A stretch of DNA of 64,000 nucleotides from DYJK01 sp040755055 (GTDB lineage Bacteria; Bacteroidota; Ignavibacteria; Ignavibacteriales; Melioribacteraceae), in assembly GCA_040755055.1 (NCBI GenBank), contig JBFMBS010000018.1, forward strand, positions 25,037 through 89,036, given 5' to 3'. The notes under the pieces are model-generated. The model saw only the letters and a list, made by a program, of their open reading frames with translations, did no database searches and was not told the origin of the DNA. This document shows positions 46,187 to 55,348 of this stretch, one piece after another; position 1 is the first letter of the stretch, and the number at the start of each line of letters is the position of its first letter. The translations under genes and the position numbers were made by a program.

Positions 46187-47362
46187 TTATTGATGATATA
46201 CAATATTAGAGCCGACCCATGTTTTACCTTTATTAAAATCGACACCCATCATTTTCCCTTTACTTGTTCTCAAAAGATTATTTACAAGCACCGGTTTATC
46301 GATCCACAACAGCATCATTCTTATTTCAGCAAACGAATAGCCGTCGGGTGTTTTTATTAATGGTGCATATTCTACCTTTTCCTGGAGAATATAATTTTTC
46401 CGATCTGAAATATGATCAAGTATTTCTTTGTTTAAATCGACAATCACACCTGATCCGGCAAATGAATAGAGCGGTTTAAGAACATAATTTTCCAGATCAT
46501 TTGGATAATGATCAATTTCATCTAAGTAGAAAGCTTTAGGTGCAAAACTTCCGGTAATCTGCGGTAATGTATGCTTGCTTATTTTAAAAAACCAGTTTGG
46601 ATGTCCCGCCCATTCAATATCTAGTTCATTCCTGAAATCAAAATTGAAGTGCAATTTTTTTTTGATCAATTCATCGAATATAACACGATTGTAGATCCGG
46701 TCAATCTCAATTAGTTTGCTTTCGCTCCTATAAAAAAGTTTTTTCCCTTTTTTAATTACTTCCGTTATGCAAACCGGTTTTATCCCAAGCAAATGCTCCG
46801 TTATATAAAAATCGATTCGTGTTTTTTGTTTGTCCGGTTCAATTTCAAGCAAAATCACATTTTCAGGATTATGATTTTTTATAACTGCATGTTTGAAGTA
46901 GTCGATGTAAGTGTTATTATCGAGCTGATTGAAATAAGAACCAAAACCCTCCGGAATGCGAAAATATTTTCTATTCATTATATCCAATTCACATTGAAAG
47001 GCATAGAGAGAAGGAAATCCCTGGAGTTCTATAAGTTTTGGTTCATATTCATCATCCTTATTTTTTGTAATTGCAAAATCTATTTGTAAAAATAACGGAT
47101 GACTCTCTTCATTAGGCACATAAAAATCTTGGGGCACTGCGGATCGGCTCTTTGTATAAAATTTTTCGGATTGCAAGTAGGTTGTTATTGATTCAACAGC
47201 TTCTAATAATTTCTTTGTTAATAGGCGATCAATAAAAAGAGGTGTTTCGCAAATTCTAAAGTCTTCATTACCATTTGTCCATTTCCAGATTTCACGGATA
47301 TATTTATAGTAATTCTCTTCCGAAAATTCCGAGTTGAATTTCTGCCGAATTTCTGGAATCAT
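46187..47362 (-). CDS. ATP-grasp-like ligase of unknown substrate
   Basis: A 391-residue soluble protein. I do not recognise a named family, but the C-terminal half has ATP-grasp features: 'NYVLKPLYSFAGSGVIV' (ATP-binding Lys-Pro and glycine turn, ~300-316), 'YILQEKVEY' (~336-344), 'FAEIRMMLLW' (~355-365) and a final Gly/Lys segment. The N-terminal half contains 'KLIELQGFPSLYAFQ', resembling the acidic substrate-side motif of glutathionylspermidine-synthase-like enzymes. ATP-grasp enzymes join a carboxylate to an amine via an acyl phosphate. Its start overlaps the stop of the GCS2 gene by one base (TAATG), indicating tight coupling. Confidence 0.7.
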   Translation of the reverse strand: MIPEIRQKFNSEFSEENYYKYIREIWKWTNGNEDFRICETPLFIDRLLTKKLLEAVESITTYLQSEKFYTKSRSAVPQDFYVPNEESHPLFLQIDFAITKNKDDEYEPKLIELQGFPSLYAFQCELDIMNRKYFRIPEGFGSYFNQLDNNTYIDYFKHAVIKNHNPENVILLEIEPDKQKTRIDFYITEHLLGIKPVCITEVIKKGKKLFYRSESKLIEIDRIYNRVIFDELIKKKLHFNFDFRNELDIEWAGHPNWFFKISKHTLPQITGSFAPKAFYLDEIDHYPNDLENYVLKPLYSFAGSGVIVDLNKEILDHISDRKNYILQEKVEYAPLIKTPDGYSFAEIRMMLLWIDKPVLVNNLLRTSKGKMMGVDFNKGKTWVGSNIVYHQ

Positions 47363-48474
47363 TAAATATTCAATCCTCTATTAGTTTCTTCGATAATGTA
47401 ATCCACAACTTTAGTTAGATCATTTGTCCTCTTGAAAACCTGGAGCTGCCGGTAAGCCCCCGTTTTCATTTCGAGTATTTGTTTGATGAACTCTATTTCA
47501 TCACGGCTCTCAAGTTCCTCTACTTCTTCATCAATAAACTCCAAAAGCTCGTGAATGAGACTTACCGTATCAACTTCAGTCTGTTTGCCGAAGTCGATCA
47601 TTTTTCCTTCCAAACCATAACGTGCAGCCCGCCATTTATTTTCGTTGATTAGAATTCTTCTATACAATCTAAATCCAAGGTTCTTTTTAAAAAGCTTATA
47701 AAGTTTAGAAACAACAGCTTGAATTAAAGCGGCTATTGCAATTGTTTCGTCAACACGCATAGGAATATCACAAATACGAACTTCAAGCGTGTTGTAAAAA
47801 GGATGCGGACGAACATCCCACCAGATTCTTTTTGCGTTATCAATGCAGCCGGTTTTGATAAGAAGATTGACATAAGAATCAAACTCGCCCCAGCTATTGA
47901 AATGGTCCGGAATACCGGTTCTTGGGAACCGGTCGAATATTTTTGAGCGATAAGATTTGAATCCGGTATTTCTCCCTTTCCAGAAAGGAGAACTTGTTGA
48001 TAATGCAAAAATGTGGGGCAGAAAATACCGCAAAGCATTCATTATATGAATGGTTTCTTCGCGGTCATTTAAACCGATGTGTACATGCAATCCAAAAATT
48101 AGGTTTGCCCGTGCAACTTGCTGCATATCTTCAACCACACCGTGGTAACGCGGATGATCGGTTATTTTTTGTTCTTCCCATCTTGAAAACGGATGGGTAC
48201 CGGCAGCAGCAATTTCTAATCCTTGTGCTTTGGCAATCTGGGCGAGGGTTCTTCTTAACTTTACGACTTCTTTCCTTGCCTCTTTTATGTCACAACAAAC
48301 TTCAGAACCAACCTCCACAACCGATTGGTGCATTTCCGCCTTAACTTGTTCTTTGAGCAACACCTTACCTTCACCAAGTATCTCTTCGATGTGGGATTTT
48401 AGTTCTCTTGTCTTGGGATCGACAATTTGAAATTCTTCTTCAATACCGATTGAGAATAATTTATTGTCGCTCAT
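47362..48474 (-). CDS. Carboxylate-amine ligase, glutamate-cysteine ligase 2 (GCS2/YbdK) family
   Basis: A 370-residue ligase with the GCS2 hallmarks: IGIEEEFQIVDP at the N-terminus (metal-binding Glu residues), GLHVHIGL near the middle, and 'EVRICDIPMRVDE' followed by a helical C-terminus. The family couples an amino acid carboxylate to an amine, as in weak gamma-glutamylcysteine synthetases; the true substrates of most members are unknown. It overlaps the upstream ATP-grasp gene by four bases (ATGA) and the downstream gene by one base. Three amide-forming enzymes in a row favour a dedicated biosynthetic role over general glutathione synthesis. Confidence 0.88.
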   Translation of the reverse strand: MSDNKLFSIGIEEEFQIVDPKTRELKSHIEEILGEGKVLLKEQVKAEMHQSVVEVGSEVCCDIKEARKEVVKLRRTLAQIAKAQGLEIAAAGTHPFSRWEEQKITDHPRYHGVVEDMQQVARANLIFGLHVHIGLNDREETIHIMNALRYFLPHIFALSTSSPFWKGRNTGFKSYRSKIFDRFPRTGIPDHFNSWGEFDSYVNLLIKTGCIDNAKRIWWDVRPHPFYNTLEVRICDIPMRVDETIAIAALIQAVVSKLYKLFKKNLGFRLYRRILINENKWRAARYGLEGKMIDFGKQTEVDTVSLIHELLEFIDEEVEELESRDEIEFIKQILEMKTGAYRQLQVFKRTNDLTKVVDYIIEETNRGLNI

Positions 48475-49448
48475 TTTGTATTGGTCTTCTTAATCTGGAT
48501 ATTTTTGTTGGATACAAAAGATTTTACAAAATCACCCCATGTTAAATTATTTACACCAGGTTTATAGTTTTTAGCTTTCCTGATTGCCATATTAGCCGCG
48601 GCATCAACTACCCATTCAAAGTTTTCTTGACCAACTGAGTGTAAATCCGCATCAGGTGCCGGGTTGCAAAAATCAATTGCATAAGGGATGCCATTTCTTA
48701 AAGCAAATTCCACAGTATTGAAATCATAACCAAGAGCTTTATTCAATGTAACTACATTTTCTTCAATCGTTTTAAGCAGTTTATTTTCGATGGGCAATGG
48801 ATTTTGAACATACCGAAGATGATGCGGCTGCCTGGGATCATATCTCATTATCCTCACGTCTGTTTGATCGATGCAATAACATCTAAAATATTCATCGAAT
48901 TCGATTGCTTCCTGGAGCATCATCACAAGTGTGCCGGTTTCATGGTAAGCTTTAAAAAAATCTTCAGGAGTATTCAACTTGTAAACGTTCTTCCAACCGC
49001 CGCCGGCAAATGGTTTAAAGAATGCCGGGAAACCGATATAATTAAAAATTCCTTCCCAATCTAAGGGATACTCTAAGTTCCTAAATGATCTTTCATTTGT
49101 ATCTGGCGGATGCTGATTTGACGGAAGCAGTATAGTCTTTGGTACCGGCACTGATAATTTTACAGCCAGGGCATTATTGAAAAATTTCTCGTCTGCACTC
49201 CACCAGAAAGGATTATTGATAACAGCCGTGCCGGATATTGCAGCATTCTTTAAATATCCGCGGTAAAACGGAACATCTTGCGAAATACGGTCGATGATTA
49301 CAGCATAATCTACCGGTTCACTCTGAATTACTTTATTTATCTTAACATACTCTGCAACTATATCACTTTCCTTTGTAGAGTTTACTTTTTCAACAAATGC
49401 CGGGGGAAAAGTATTTTCTTGACCGAAAAGTATTCCGATTTTTTTCAT
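48471..49448 (-). CDS. ATP-grasp ligase (RimK/D-Ala-D-Ala ligase-like)
   Basis: This 325-residue protein has an N-terminal preATP-grasp domain (KKIGILFGQE) and an ATP-grasp core: 'GFPAFFKPFAGGGWKNVYK' (~153-171, ATP-binding Lys and Gly loop), 'MMLQEAIEFDEYFRCYC' (~190-206) and 'NTVEFALRNG' to 'AIDFCNPAPDAD' (~250-275), where the metal-binding Glu/Asp/Asn lie. It should ligate a carboxylate to an amino group. It follows the hydrolase gene by 16 bases and overlaps the next gene by four. Specificity cannot be inferred. Confidence 0.85.
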   Translation of the reverse strand: MKKIGILFGQENTFPPAFVEKVNSTKESDIVAEYVKINKVIQSEPVDYAVIIDRISQDVPFYRGYLKNAAISGTAVINNPFWWSADEKFFNNALAVKLSVPVPKTILLPSNQHPPDTNERSFRNLEYPLDWEGIFNYIGFPAFFKPFAGGGWKNVYKLNTPEDFFKAYHETGTLVMMLQEAIEFDEYFRCYCIDQTDVRIMRYDPRQPHHLRYVQNPLPIENKLLKTIEENVVTLNKALGYDFNTVEFALRNGIPYAIDFCNPAPDADLHSVGQENFEWVVDAAANMAIRKAKNYKPGVNNLTWGDFVKSFVSNKNIQIKKTNTK

Positions 49449-49464
49449 TCCTTTCCTCTGTCTG

Positions 49465-50187
49465 TTATTGTTCTATCTTTGATAAATAATTAGGAAACAT
49501 TTCTTTCCACCATTGCCAATCATGACCGACCCCCCAGCGTATATCCAGCCAATGGTTGATATTTTTTGACGATAGTATTTCACTCATCCTTTTATTCTCA
49601 TCAAGACAAATATCCCATTCACCGGTACCTAATATGATTCCCATTTTTTTTATTCTGCTAAGATACCAGTCATCATTCAGGTTAGACATGTAATCAGGAG
49701 GATTATTGAAATAGCAATTATCATCATAATAACCGTAGATGAACTGTTTAATATCGTAAGCACCACCCATTGCAAATAGAAAAGAAATTTTATCGGGATT
49801 GCGGAAAGCAATATTCAAAGCATGGTAACCGCCAAAGCTGCAGCCGGCAACACCGACAGTTTTTAAACCGGTTTCATATTTTGCAAATTCAATTACATCA
49901 TTTAGTATTACCTTTTCATAAGCCATGTGAGTTTTTACACGGTCAGACGGATGGACTGAATAATTATACCAGCTTTGAGAATCAATACTATCCGGGCAAT
50001 AGATTTTTATTTTACCGGCATCGATCAATTGCCACGCTGAATCAACGAGTCCAAAATCTTTGTTCTCGAAATACCTTCCTTTGGATGTCGGGAAAAGAAT
50101 TACCGGGTATCCGGAGTGCCCGAATACAAGCATTTCAAAATCTTTGCTTAAATATTGAGTGTACCATTTGTGATAATTTTCTTGCAC
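49465..50187 (-). CDS. Alpha/beta-hydrolase, putative esterase family
   Basis: A 240-residue cytoplasmic hydrolase. The nucleophile elbow GCSFGGYHA (Ser near residue 117), the acid in GEWDICLDE and the His in GVGHDWQWW form a likely triad. It resembles esterase-D/PHB-depolymerase-type enzymes that act on acyl esters or small peptides. There is no signal peptide. It is the first gene of the amidoligase cluster, and similar hydrolases accompany ATP-grasp/GCS2 ligases in predicted amide-metabolite operons; it could cleave, release or edit the product. A strong ribosome-binding site is not obvious upstream. Confidence 0.85.
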   Translation of the reverse strand: MQENYHKWYTQYLSKDFEMLVFGHSGYPVILFPTSKGRYFENKDFGLVDSAWQLIDAGKIKIYCPDSIDSQSWYNYSVHPSDRVKTHMAYEKVILNDVIEFAKYETGLKTVGVAGCSFGGYHALNIAFRNPDKISFLFAMGGAYDIKQFIYGYYDDNCYFNNPPDYMSNLNDDWYLSRIKKMGIILGTGEWDICLDENKRMSEILSSKNINHWLDIRWGVGHDWQWWKEMFPNYLSKIEQ

Positions 50188-50293
50188 CCTCTGCCCTTTA
50201 GCGGAAAGTTATTGTATTGCTATATCCTGAACAAATATAAAGAAGAGTTTTTTAAGTTGCACTGTGAGAATTAGTTATGAGTGTTATTTAATT

Positions 50294-50331
50294 AATAAAA
50301 AAGCCGTCACACTCTTTTGAATGCAACGGCT
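50294..50331 (-). terminator. Intrinsic terminator after the POR/DHOD-like operon
   Basis: Read leftward: AGCCGT, an 18-base loop, ACGGCT, then TTTTTTATT. The position 36 bases after the stop codon at 50367 fits a terminator; it separates this operon from the hydrolase gene. Confidence 0.7.
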
Positions 50332-50366
50332 GAAATTACTTTGACAATGGTTTTGTCTATCAACAA

Positions 50367-51365
50367 TCACCAAAGCAGTTTATAACTTTGCAGCACCTTC
50401 ATATAATTTGCTCTTTCAAAAGCAGATGGTTCTGCAACAGCTTTTTGGCTCATGCTTCCCTTCATCATATCGATTGAATCATATTCATTGTTTAACATCC
50501 ATTCTTCCATTCCGGCTAAAATTTCTTTTATCCTTCCGGGACCTTTCAATAACAATTCCGAAGCAAGCATAACAACGTCGGCACCGGCCATCATTGCTTT
50601 TATAACATCAAGATGATTATGTACACCGCTGGTTAATGCAAGATTAGCTTTTATGTTGTTATAAAGTATTGCAATCCATCTAAGCGGTAATCGCATTTCC
50701 CAATTTGTGCTTAATACTAAATTGGGAACAACTTCCAATTCTTCCAGGTCAAAATCCGGTTGATAAAATCGATTGAACAGAACCAGGGCATCAGCGCCGG
50801 CATTATCTAATTTTTTAGCGATGTTACTCATCGAAGTAAAAAACGGACTTAGTTTTATTGAAACCGGAATTTTAACGTTTCTTTTTACTTCGTTTAAGAT
50901 ATCAACATACATCGTTTCAATTTCTGAACCTGGTATGTTAGAATTAGCCGGTATGTAATAAACGTTGAGTTCTAACGCATCGGCGCCGGCTTGCTCTATA
51001 TTACGCGCATACTTAACCCATCCGCCGGTACTTACCCCGTTCAAACTTCCAATTACGGGTATGCTTAACGACTTTTTAAGATTGGCTATATGATCAAAAT
51101 ATTGGTATGGCGTTAACTTAAATTCGTCCGGTTCCGGAAAGTAGTTTAGTGCTTCAGCATAACTTTCAGCATGATATGATAGGTAGTGGTCAAGTTCACC
51201 CGATTCATGGTTTATCTGTTCTTCGAACAGTGAATAAACAACTATTGCCGAGGCACCAGAATCCTCTAATGATTTTGCTGTATCAACACTTTGAGAAAGT
51301 GGAGATGCAGAAGGTACAATCGGGTTTTTTAATTTCAGTCCCATGTATGTCGTTGATAAATCCAT
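50367..51365 (-). CDS. Dihydroorotate dehydrogenase-like flavoprotein
   Basis: This 332-residue (beta/alpha)8 protein matches the class 1 dihydroorotate dehydrogenase fold: 'MGLKLKNPIVPSASPLS' at the start, 'PVIGSLNGVSTGGWVKYA' and 'GVHNHLDVIKAMMAGAD' near the end (FMN phosphate site). It belongs to the DHOD-like group often encoded beside pyruvate:ferredoxin oxidoreductase, whose substrate is uncertain, so a pyrimidine role should not be assumed. The ATG at 51365 has GGAGGA upstream; an upstream extension lies in a repeat and is rejected. It is probably co-transcribed with the POR gene. Confidence 0.85.
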   Translation of the reverse strand: MDLSTTYMGLKLKNPIVPSASPLSQSVDTAKSLEDSGASAIVVYSLFEEQINHESGELDHYLSYHAESYAEALNYFPEPDEFKLTPYQYFDHIANLKKSLSIPVIGSLNGVSTGGWVKYARNIEQAGADALELNVYYIPANSNIPGSEIETMYVDILNEVKRNVKIPVSIKLSPFFTSMSNIAKKLDNAGADALVLFNRFYQPDFDLEELEVVPNLVLSTNWEMRLPLRWIAILYNNIKANLALTSGVHNHLDVIKAMMAGADVVMLASELLLKGPGRIKEILAGMEEWMLNNEYDSIDMMKGSMSQKAVAEPSAFERANYMKVLQSYKLLW

Positions 51366-51382
51366 TATTCCTCCGTTTTTGA

Positions 51383-51482
51383 ATTCTGAGGAACGAAGTG
51401 ACAAACTTGTCCGCCGTTTTAAAGGAGGAGAATCTCAAACACAAATGAGTAAGAGATTCTTCGTCGCTGCGCTACTCAGAAT
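51383..51482. repeat. 100-bp inverted repeat of the 'gagattcttcgtcgc' type
   Basis: ATTCTGAG (51383-51390) and CTCAGAAT (51475-51482) bound a segment containing 'gaacgaagtgac' and 'gagattcttcgtcgctgcgctactcag', a wording typical of dispersed extragenic repeats. It fills the space between POR and the DHOD-like gene. Confidence 0.6.
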
Positions 51483-51485
51483 GTT

Positions 51486-54400
51486 TTATTTTTCTTCGTT
51501 CCCATTTAAATTCATTGAAGCCATCTGCTCATAGAATTTCCATTTTTTTAATACTTCTTCTTGAGCTTTATCTAACAATACCTTTGCTTCATCCGGATGA
51601 GATTTAGTAAGCATCTTATAGCGTGTCTCTTTATAAATATAATCTTCAAGTTTGATCTTCGGCGCTTTAGAATCTAGTTTTAGTGGGTTTTCACCTTTAG
51701 CTAAGTTTTCAGGATTATATCTAAGTAACGGATAATGCCCGGATTCAACAGCAGCTTTTTGATTTTCCATTCCTTTACCCATATTGATACCGTGAGCAAT
51801 ACAATGGCTGTAAGCAATAATTAACGATGGTCCGTCAAAAGCTTCGGCTTCTAAAAATGCCCGTAGAGTTTGAATATCATTTGCACCCATCGCAACTTTA
51901 GCTACATATGCATTACCGTAAGTCATTGCCATCATAGCAAGATCTTTCTTAGCAGTGGGTTTGCCGGCAGCTGCAAATTTAGCAACAGCACCAAGCCCGG
52001 TTGCCTTGCTCATCTGTCCGCCGGTGTTGGAATAAACTTCTGTATCAAGAACCAATATGTTCACATTTTTACCTGATGCAATAACGTGGTCTAATCCGCC
52101 GTAACCAATATCATACGCCCAGCCGTCACCACCAATTATCCATACAGATTTTTTAACAAGATAATCTGCAACCTCAATTAACTTTTCTGCTTCTTTAGAT
52201 TTCAATCCGCTCAATTTCCTTTTGAGCTCAACTACTCTTTCACGTTGGTCATAAATTCCGGCTTCATCTTTCTGATTTGCATTTATAATCGAATCAACAA
52301 ATTCTTTTCCCAATTGATCTTGCAATCTTGTAAGGAGTTCAATTGCGAATTCTTTTTGTTTATCAATAGAAAGACGCATACCCATACCAAATTCGGCATT
52401 ATCTTCGAACAAGGAATTGGACCATGCCGGTCCGCGTCCTTCATTATTCTTTGCCCAAGGTGTTGTTGGCAAGTTACCGCCGTAAATTGATGAACACCCG
52501 GTTGCATTTGCAACAACGGCCCTATCGCCAAACAACTGCGATACTAATTTAACATAAGGTGTTTCGCCGCATCCAGAGCAAGCACCCGAAAACTCGAACA
52601 ACGGCTGCTGCAGCTGCTGGCTCTTAATTAAACCGGTATTGATTTTTCTACGATCCATTTCCGGCAATGTTAAAAAGAAGTCCCAATTTGCTCTTTCTTG
52701 TTCACGTATTGGGATTTGAGGAGTCATATTCAATGCTTTTAAGCGTGTTTCTTTTTTATTCTTTGCCGGACATACTTCAACGCAAAGTTCGCAGCCGGTA
52801 CAATCTTCAACTGCTATCTGGATTGTATATGCATAACCTTCGGGGAATTCTTTTCCCTTTGCATCCATGTATTTAAATGTTGAAGGTGCAGATTTTAAGT
52901 ATTCTTTATCATATGATTTAATTCTTATTGAAGCGTGCGGACAAACCATAGCACATTTACCGCATTGAATACAAATCTCTGGGTCCCATGCCGGTACATC
53001 TAATGCAATATTTCGTTTCTCCCATCTTGTTGTAGCACTAGGGAATGTTCCATCTATCGGCATTTCACCAACAGTAACTTTATCGCCCTTTCCAGCCATC
53101 ATTTTGCCAAGAACATTTTTAACATAATCCGGAGCTTCATTTGCTACTATAGGAGGAAGCTCAATTGTACTTGTAATAGATTTCGGGTAATCAATCTTAA
53201 ATAGATTCTCTAATGTCTGATCGACTGCTTCAAAATTCTTGCGGACAATTTCTTCGCCTTTTGAACCGTATGTTTTTTTGATTGATTTTTTTATCTGTTC
53301 AATTGCTTCTTCTTTCGGTAAGATACCCGATATCGCGAAGAAACATGTCTGCATAATTGTATTAACACGTCCGCCCATACCGGTTTTGTTTGCTACTGCA
53401 TAACCATCAATAACATAGAAGTTTAATTTTTTGTTGATGATCTGTTCTTGAACCTTACGCGGAAGTTTATCCCATGTTTCGTCTTTGCTGAATGGAGAGT
53501 TCAAAAGGAATGTACCCCCATCTACAATATTTTCCAATACGTCAAATTTTTCCAGTAAACCGAAGGTGTGGCACCCTACAAATTTAGCTGTCTGCACCAA
53601 GTAAGTTGAATGAATAGGTTTTGGACCGAAGCGTAGATGCGATACTGTAGTTGAACCCGATTTCTTGGAATCATACACAAAATAACCTTGTGCATAATTA
53701 TCAGTTTCTTCGCCAATTATCTTGATTGAATTTTTATTTGCACCAACTGTTCCGTCAGCGCCAAGTCCGTAGAACATACATCTAACAACATCTTCACCTT
53801 CAATAATAAAGTTTTCATCCCAATCTAAACTTGTGTTTGTAACATCGTCAATAATTCCAACAGTAAAATGATTTTTAGGCTCATCGCTTTTTAGATTATC
53901 ATAAACAGCTTTTGCCATTGAAGGAGTAAATTCTTTTGATGATAATCCATAACGACCTCCAACAATTTTCGGCATTTTAGCAAAAGGCGCATTGTTAGTT
54001 GTCATCGCTTCGGAAATTGATGTAACTACATCAAGATAAAGCGGCTCTCCGTGGGCACCCGGTTCTTTTGTTCTATCGAGTACTGCAATTTTTTCTACTG
54101 TCTTTGGCAACACATCAATAAAATGTTTAGCCGACCATGGTCTATATAATCTTACTTTAAGCAAGCCGACTTTTTCTTCAAGACGATTTGATAAATAATC
54201 AACAGTCTCTTGTGCAGTTTCAGCACCGCTACCCATCATGATTAAAACACGTTTAGCATCCGGTGCACCGTAGTAATCAAATAACTTGTACTGGCGTCCC
54301 GATACTTTAGCAAACTTATCCATCGATTTTTGAATAATATCCGGGCAAGCATTATAAAATTTATTAACTGTTTCCCTTCCCTGGAAATAAACATCCGGGT

Positions 54401-55061
54401 TCTGTGCAGTACCCCTAATGAAAGGGTTTTCAGGATTCAATGCACGCTTACGGAATTCATGAACTAAATTATCATCTATCATTGCACGAATATCATCATC
54501 CGTTAATTCTTCCATCTTCATAACTTCTGCCGATGTTCTGAATCCATCGAAGAAATGAACAAAAGGAATTCTTGATTCAAGAGTTGCTGCATGAGTAATC
54601 AAAGCAGTATCCATAACTTCTTGTACGGAATTTGAGCAGATCAATCCAAACCCGGTTTGTCTTGTAGCCATAACATCACTATGGTCACCAAAAATCGAAA
54701 GCGCAGAAGCAGCAATCGATCTTGCACTAACATGGAATACGGCCGGTGTAAGTTCACCGGCAATTTTATACATGTTTGGAATCATCAAGAATAAACCTTG
54801 CGATGCAGTAAATGTAGTAGTTAGAGCACCGGCTTGAAGTGAGCCGTGAACCGCACCGGCAGCGCCGCCTTCACTTTGCATTTCAGTAACATTGGGAACC
54901 GTACCCCAAATATTTTTGATTCTCTTTGCCGCCCACGCATCCGAAAGTTCTCCCATCGTTGAAGATGGAGTTATGGGATATATTGCGATTACTTCGCTAA
55001 CCCGGTATGCAACATGTGCCGCAGCTTCATTACCATCAATTGTAATTTTACGTCTTTCCAT
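51486..55061 (-). CDS. nifJ: Pyruvate:ferredoxin (flavodoxin) oxidoreductase
   Basis: This 1191-residue, single-chain enzyme converts pyruvate and CoA to acetyl-CoA, CO2 and reduced ferredoxin. Domain order is normal: N-terminal pyruvate domain beginning RRKITIDGNEAAAHVAYRV, gamma domain, two [4Fe-4S] clusters (CIQCGKCAMVCP near 690, CTGCELCVEVCP near 750) and the TPP domain (GCSSIYGGNLPTTP; 'GGDGWAYDIGYGGLDHV' with the metal-binding motif). It indicates fermentative or otherwise anaerobic metabolism, although the enzyme can also run toward pyruvate. The start ATG is preceded by AAGGTG. The DHOD-like gene follows after a repeat. Confidence 0.97.
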   Translation of the reverse strand: MERRKITIDGNEAAAHVAYRVSEVIAIYPITPSSTMGELSDAWAAKRIKNIWGTVPNVTEMQSEGGAAGAVHGSLQAGALTTTFTASQGLFLMIPNMYKIAGELTPAVFHVSARSIAASALSIFGDHSDVMATRQTGFGLICSNSVQEVMDTALITHAATLESRIPFVHFFDGFRTSAEVMKMEELTDDDIRAMIDDNLVHEFRKRALNPENPFIRGTAQNPDVYFQGRETVNKFYNACPDIIQKSMDKFAKVSGRQYKLFDYYGAPDAKRVLIMMGSGAETAQETVDYLSNRLEEKVGLLKVRLYRPWSAKHFIDVLPKTVEKIAVLDRTKEPGAHGEPLYLDVVTSISEAMTTNNAPFAKMPKIVGGRYGLSSKEFTPSMAKAVYDNLKSDEPKNHFTVGIIDDVTNTSLDWDENFIIEGEDVVRCMFYGLGADGTVGANKNSIKIIGEETDNYAQGYFVYDSKKSGSTTVSHLRFGPKPIHSTYLVQTAKFVGCHTFGLLEKFDVLENIVDGGTFLLNSPFSKDETWDKLPRKVQEQIINKKLNFYVIDGYAVANKTGMGGRVNTIMQTCFFAISGILPKEEAIEQIKKSIKKTYGSKGEEIVRKNFEAVDQTLENLFKIDYPKSITSTIELPPIVANEAPDYVKNVLGKMMAGKGDKVTVGEMPIDGTFPSATTRWEKRNIALDVPAWDPEICIQCGKCAMVCPHASIRIKSYDKEYLKSAPSTFKYMDAKGKEFPEGYAYTIQIAVEDCTGCELCVEVCPAKNKKETRLKALNMTPQIPIREQERANWDFFLTLPEMDRRKINTGLIKSQQLQQPLFEFSGACSGCGETPYVKLVSQLFGDRAVVANATGCSSIYGGNLPTTPWAKNNEGRGPAWSNSLFEDNAEFGMGMRLSIDKQKEFAIELLTRLQDQLGKEFVDSIINANQKDEAGIYDQRERVVELKRKLSGLKSKEAEKLIEVADYLVKKSVWIIGGDGWAYDIGYGGLDHVIASGKNVNILVLDTEVYSNTGGQMSKATGLGAVAKFAAAGKPTAKKDLAMMAMTYGNAYVAKVAMGANDIQTLRAFLEAEAFDGPSLIIAYSHCIAHGINMGKGMENQKAAVESGHYPLLRYNPENLAKGENPLKLDSKAPKIKLEDYIYKETRYKMLTKSHPDEAKVLLDKAQEEVLKKWKFYEQMASMNLNGNEEK

Positions 55062-55348
55062 TATTTACACCTTGTTTTATAGTTTTCTGTTAAAAGTTTA
55101 TGGTTTATTACTAACTCAAATTTTCAATTTACGCGCTTATTAAGGCAAAAATCTTGCCATTATAGGGATTCTGATATCCAATTAATTCTTAGATTTTCGT
55201 TTGTTTTCGAGGGATTATCGTTATCATTTTAGAAAAATGACATAAGAAATCTTATTTCTAAGAAAACTAAAAATCTGCAGTAAAAATATGGATATGGTAA
55301 GTTAAAATAAAGATATGGATGTCAATTAAATAATCGAATATCAAAAAT

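Noticed and set aside
47362..49448. Reading the GCS2 and ATP-grasp genes as a glutathione pathway (gshA/gshB)
   Set aside because: The ATP-grasp proteins do not show the GshB family pattern as far as I can see, and a second ATP-grasp, a hydrolase and a symporter are part of the unit; a glutathione role is unproven.
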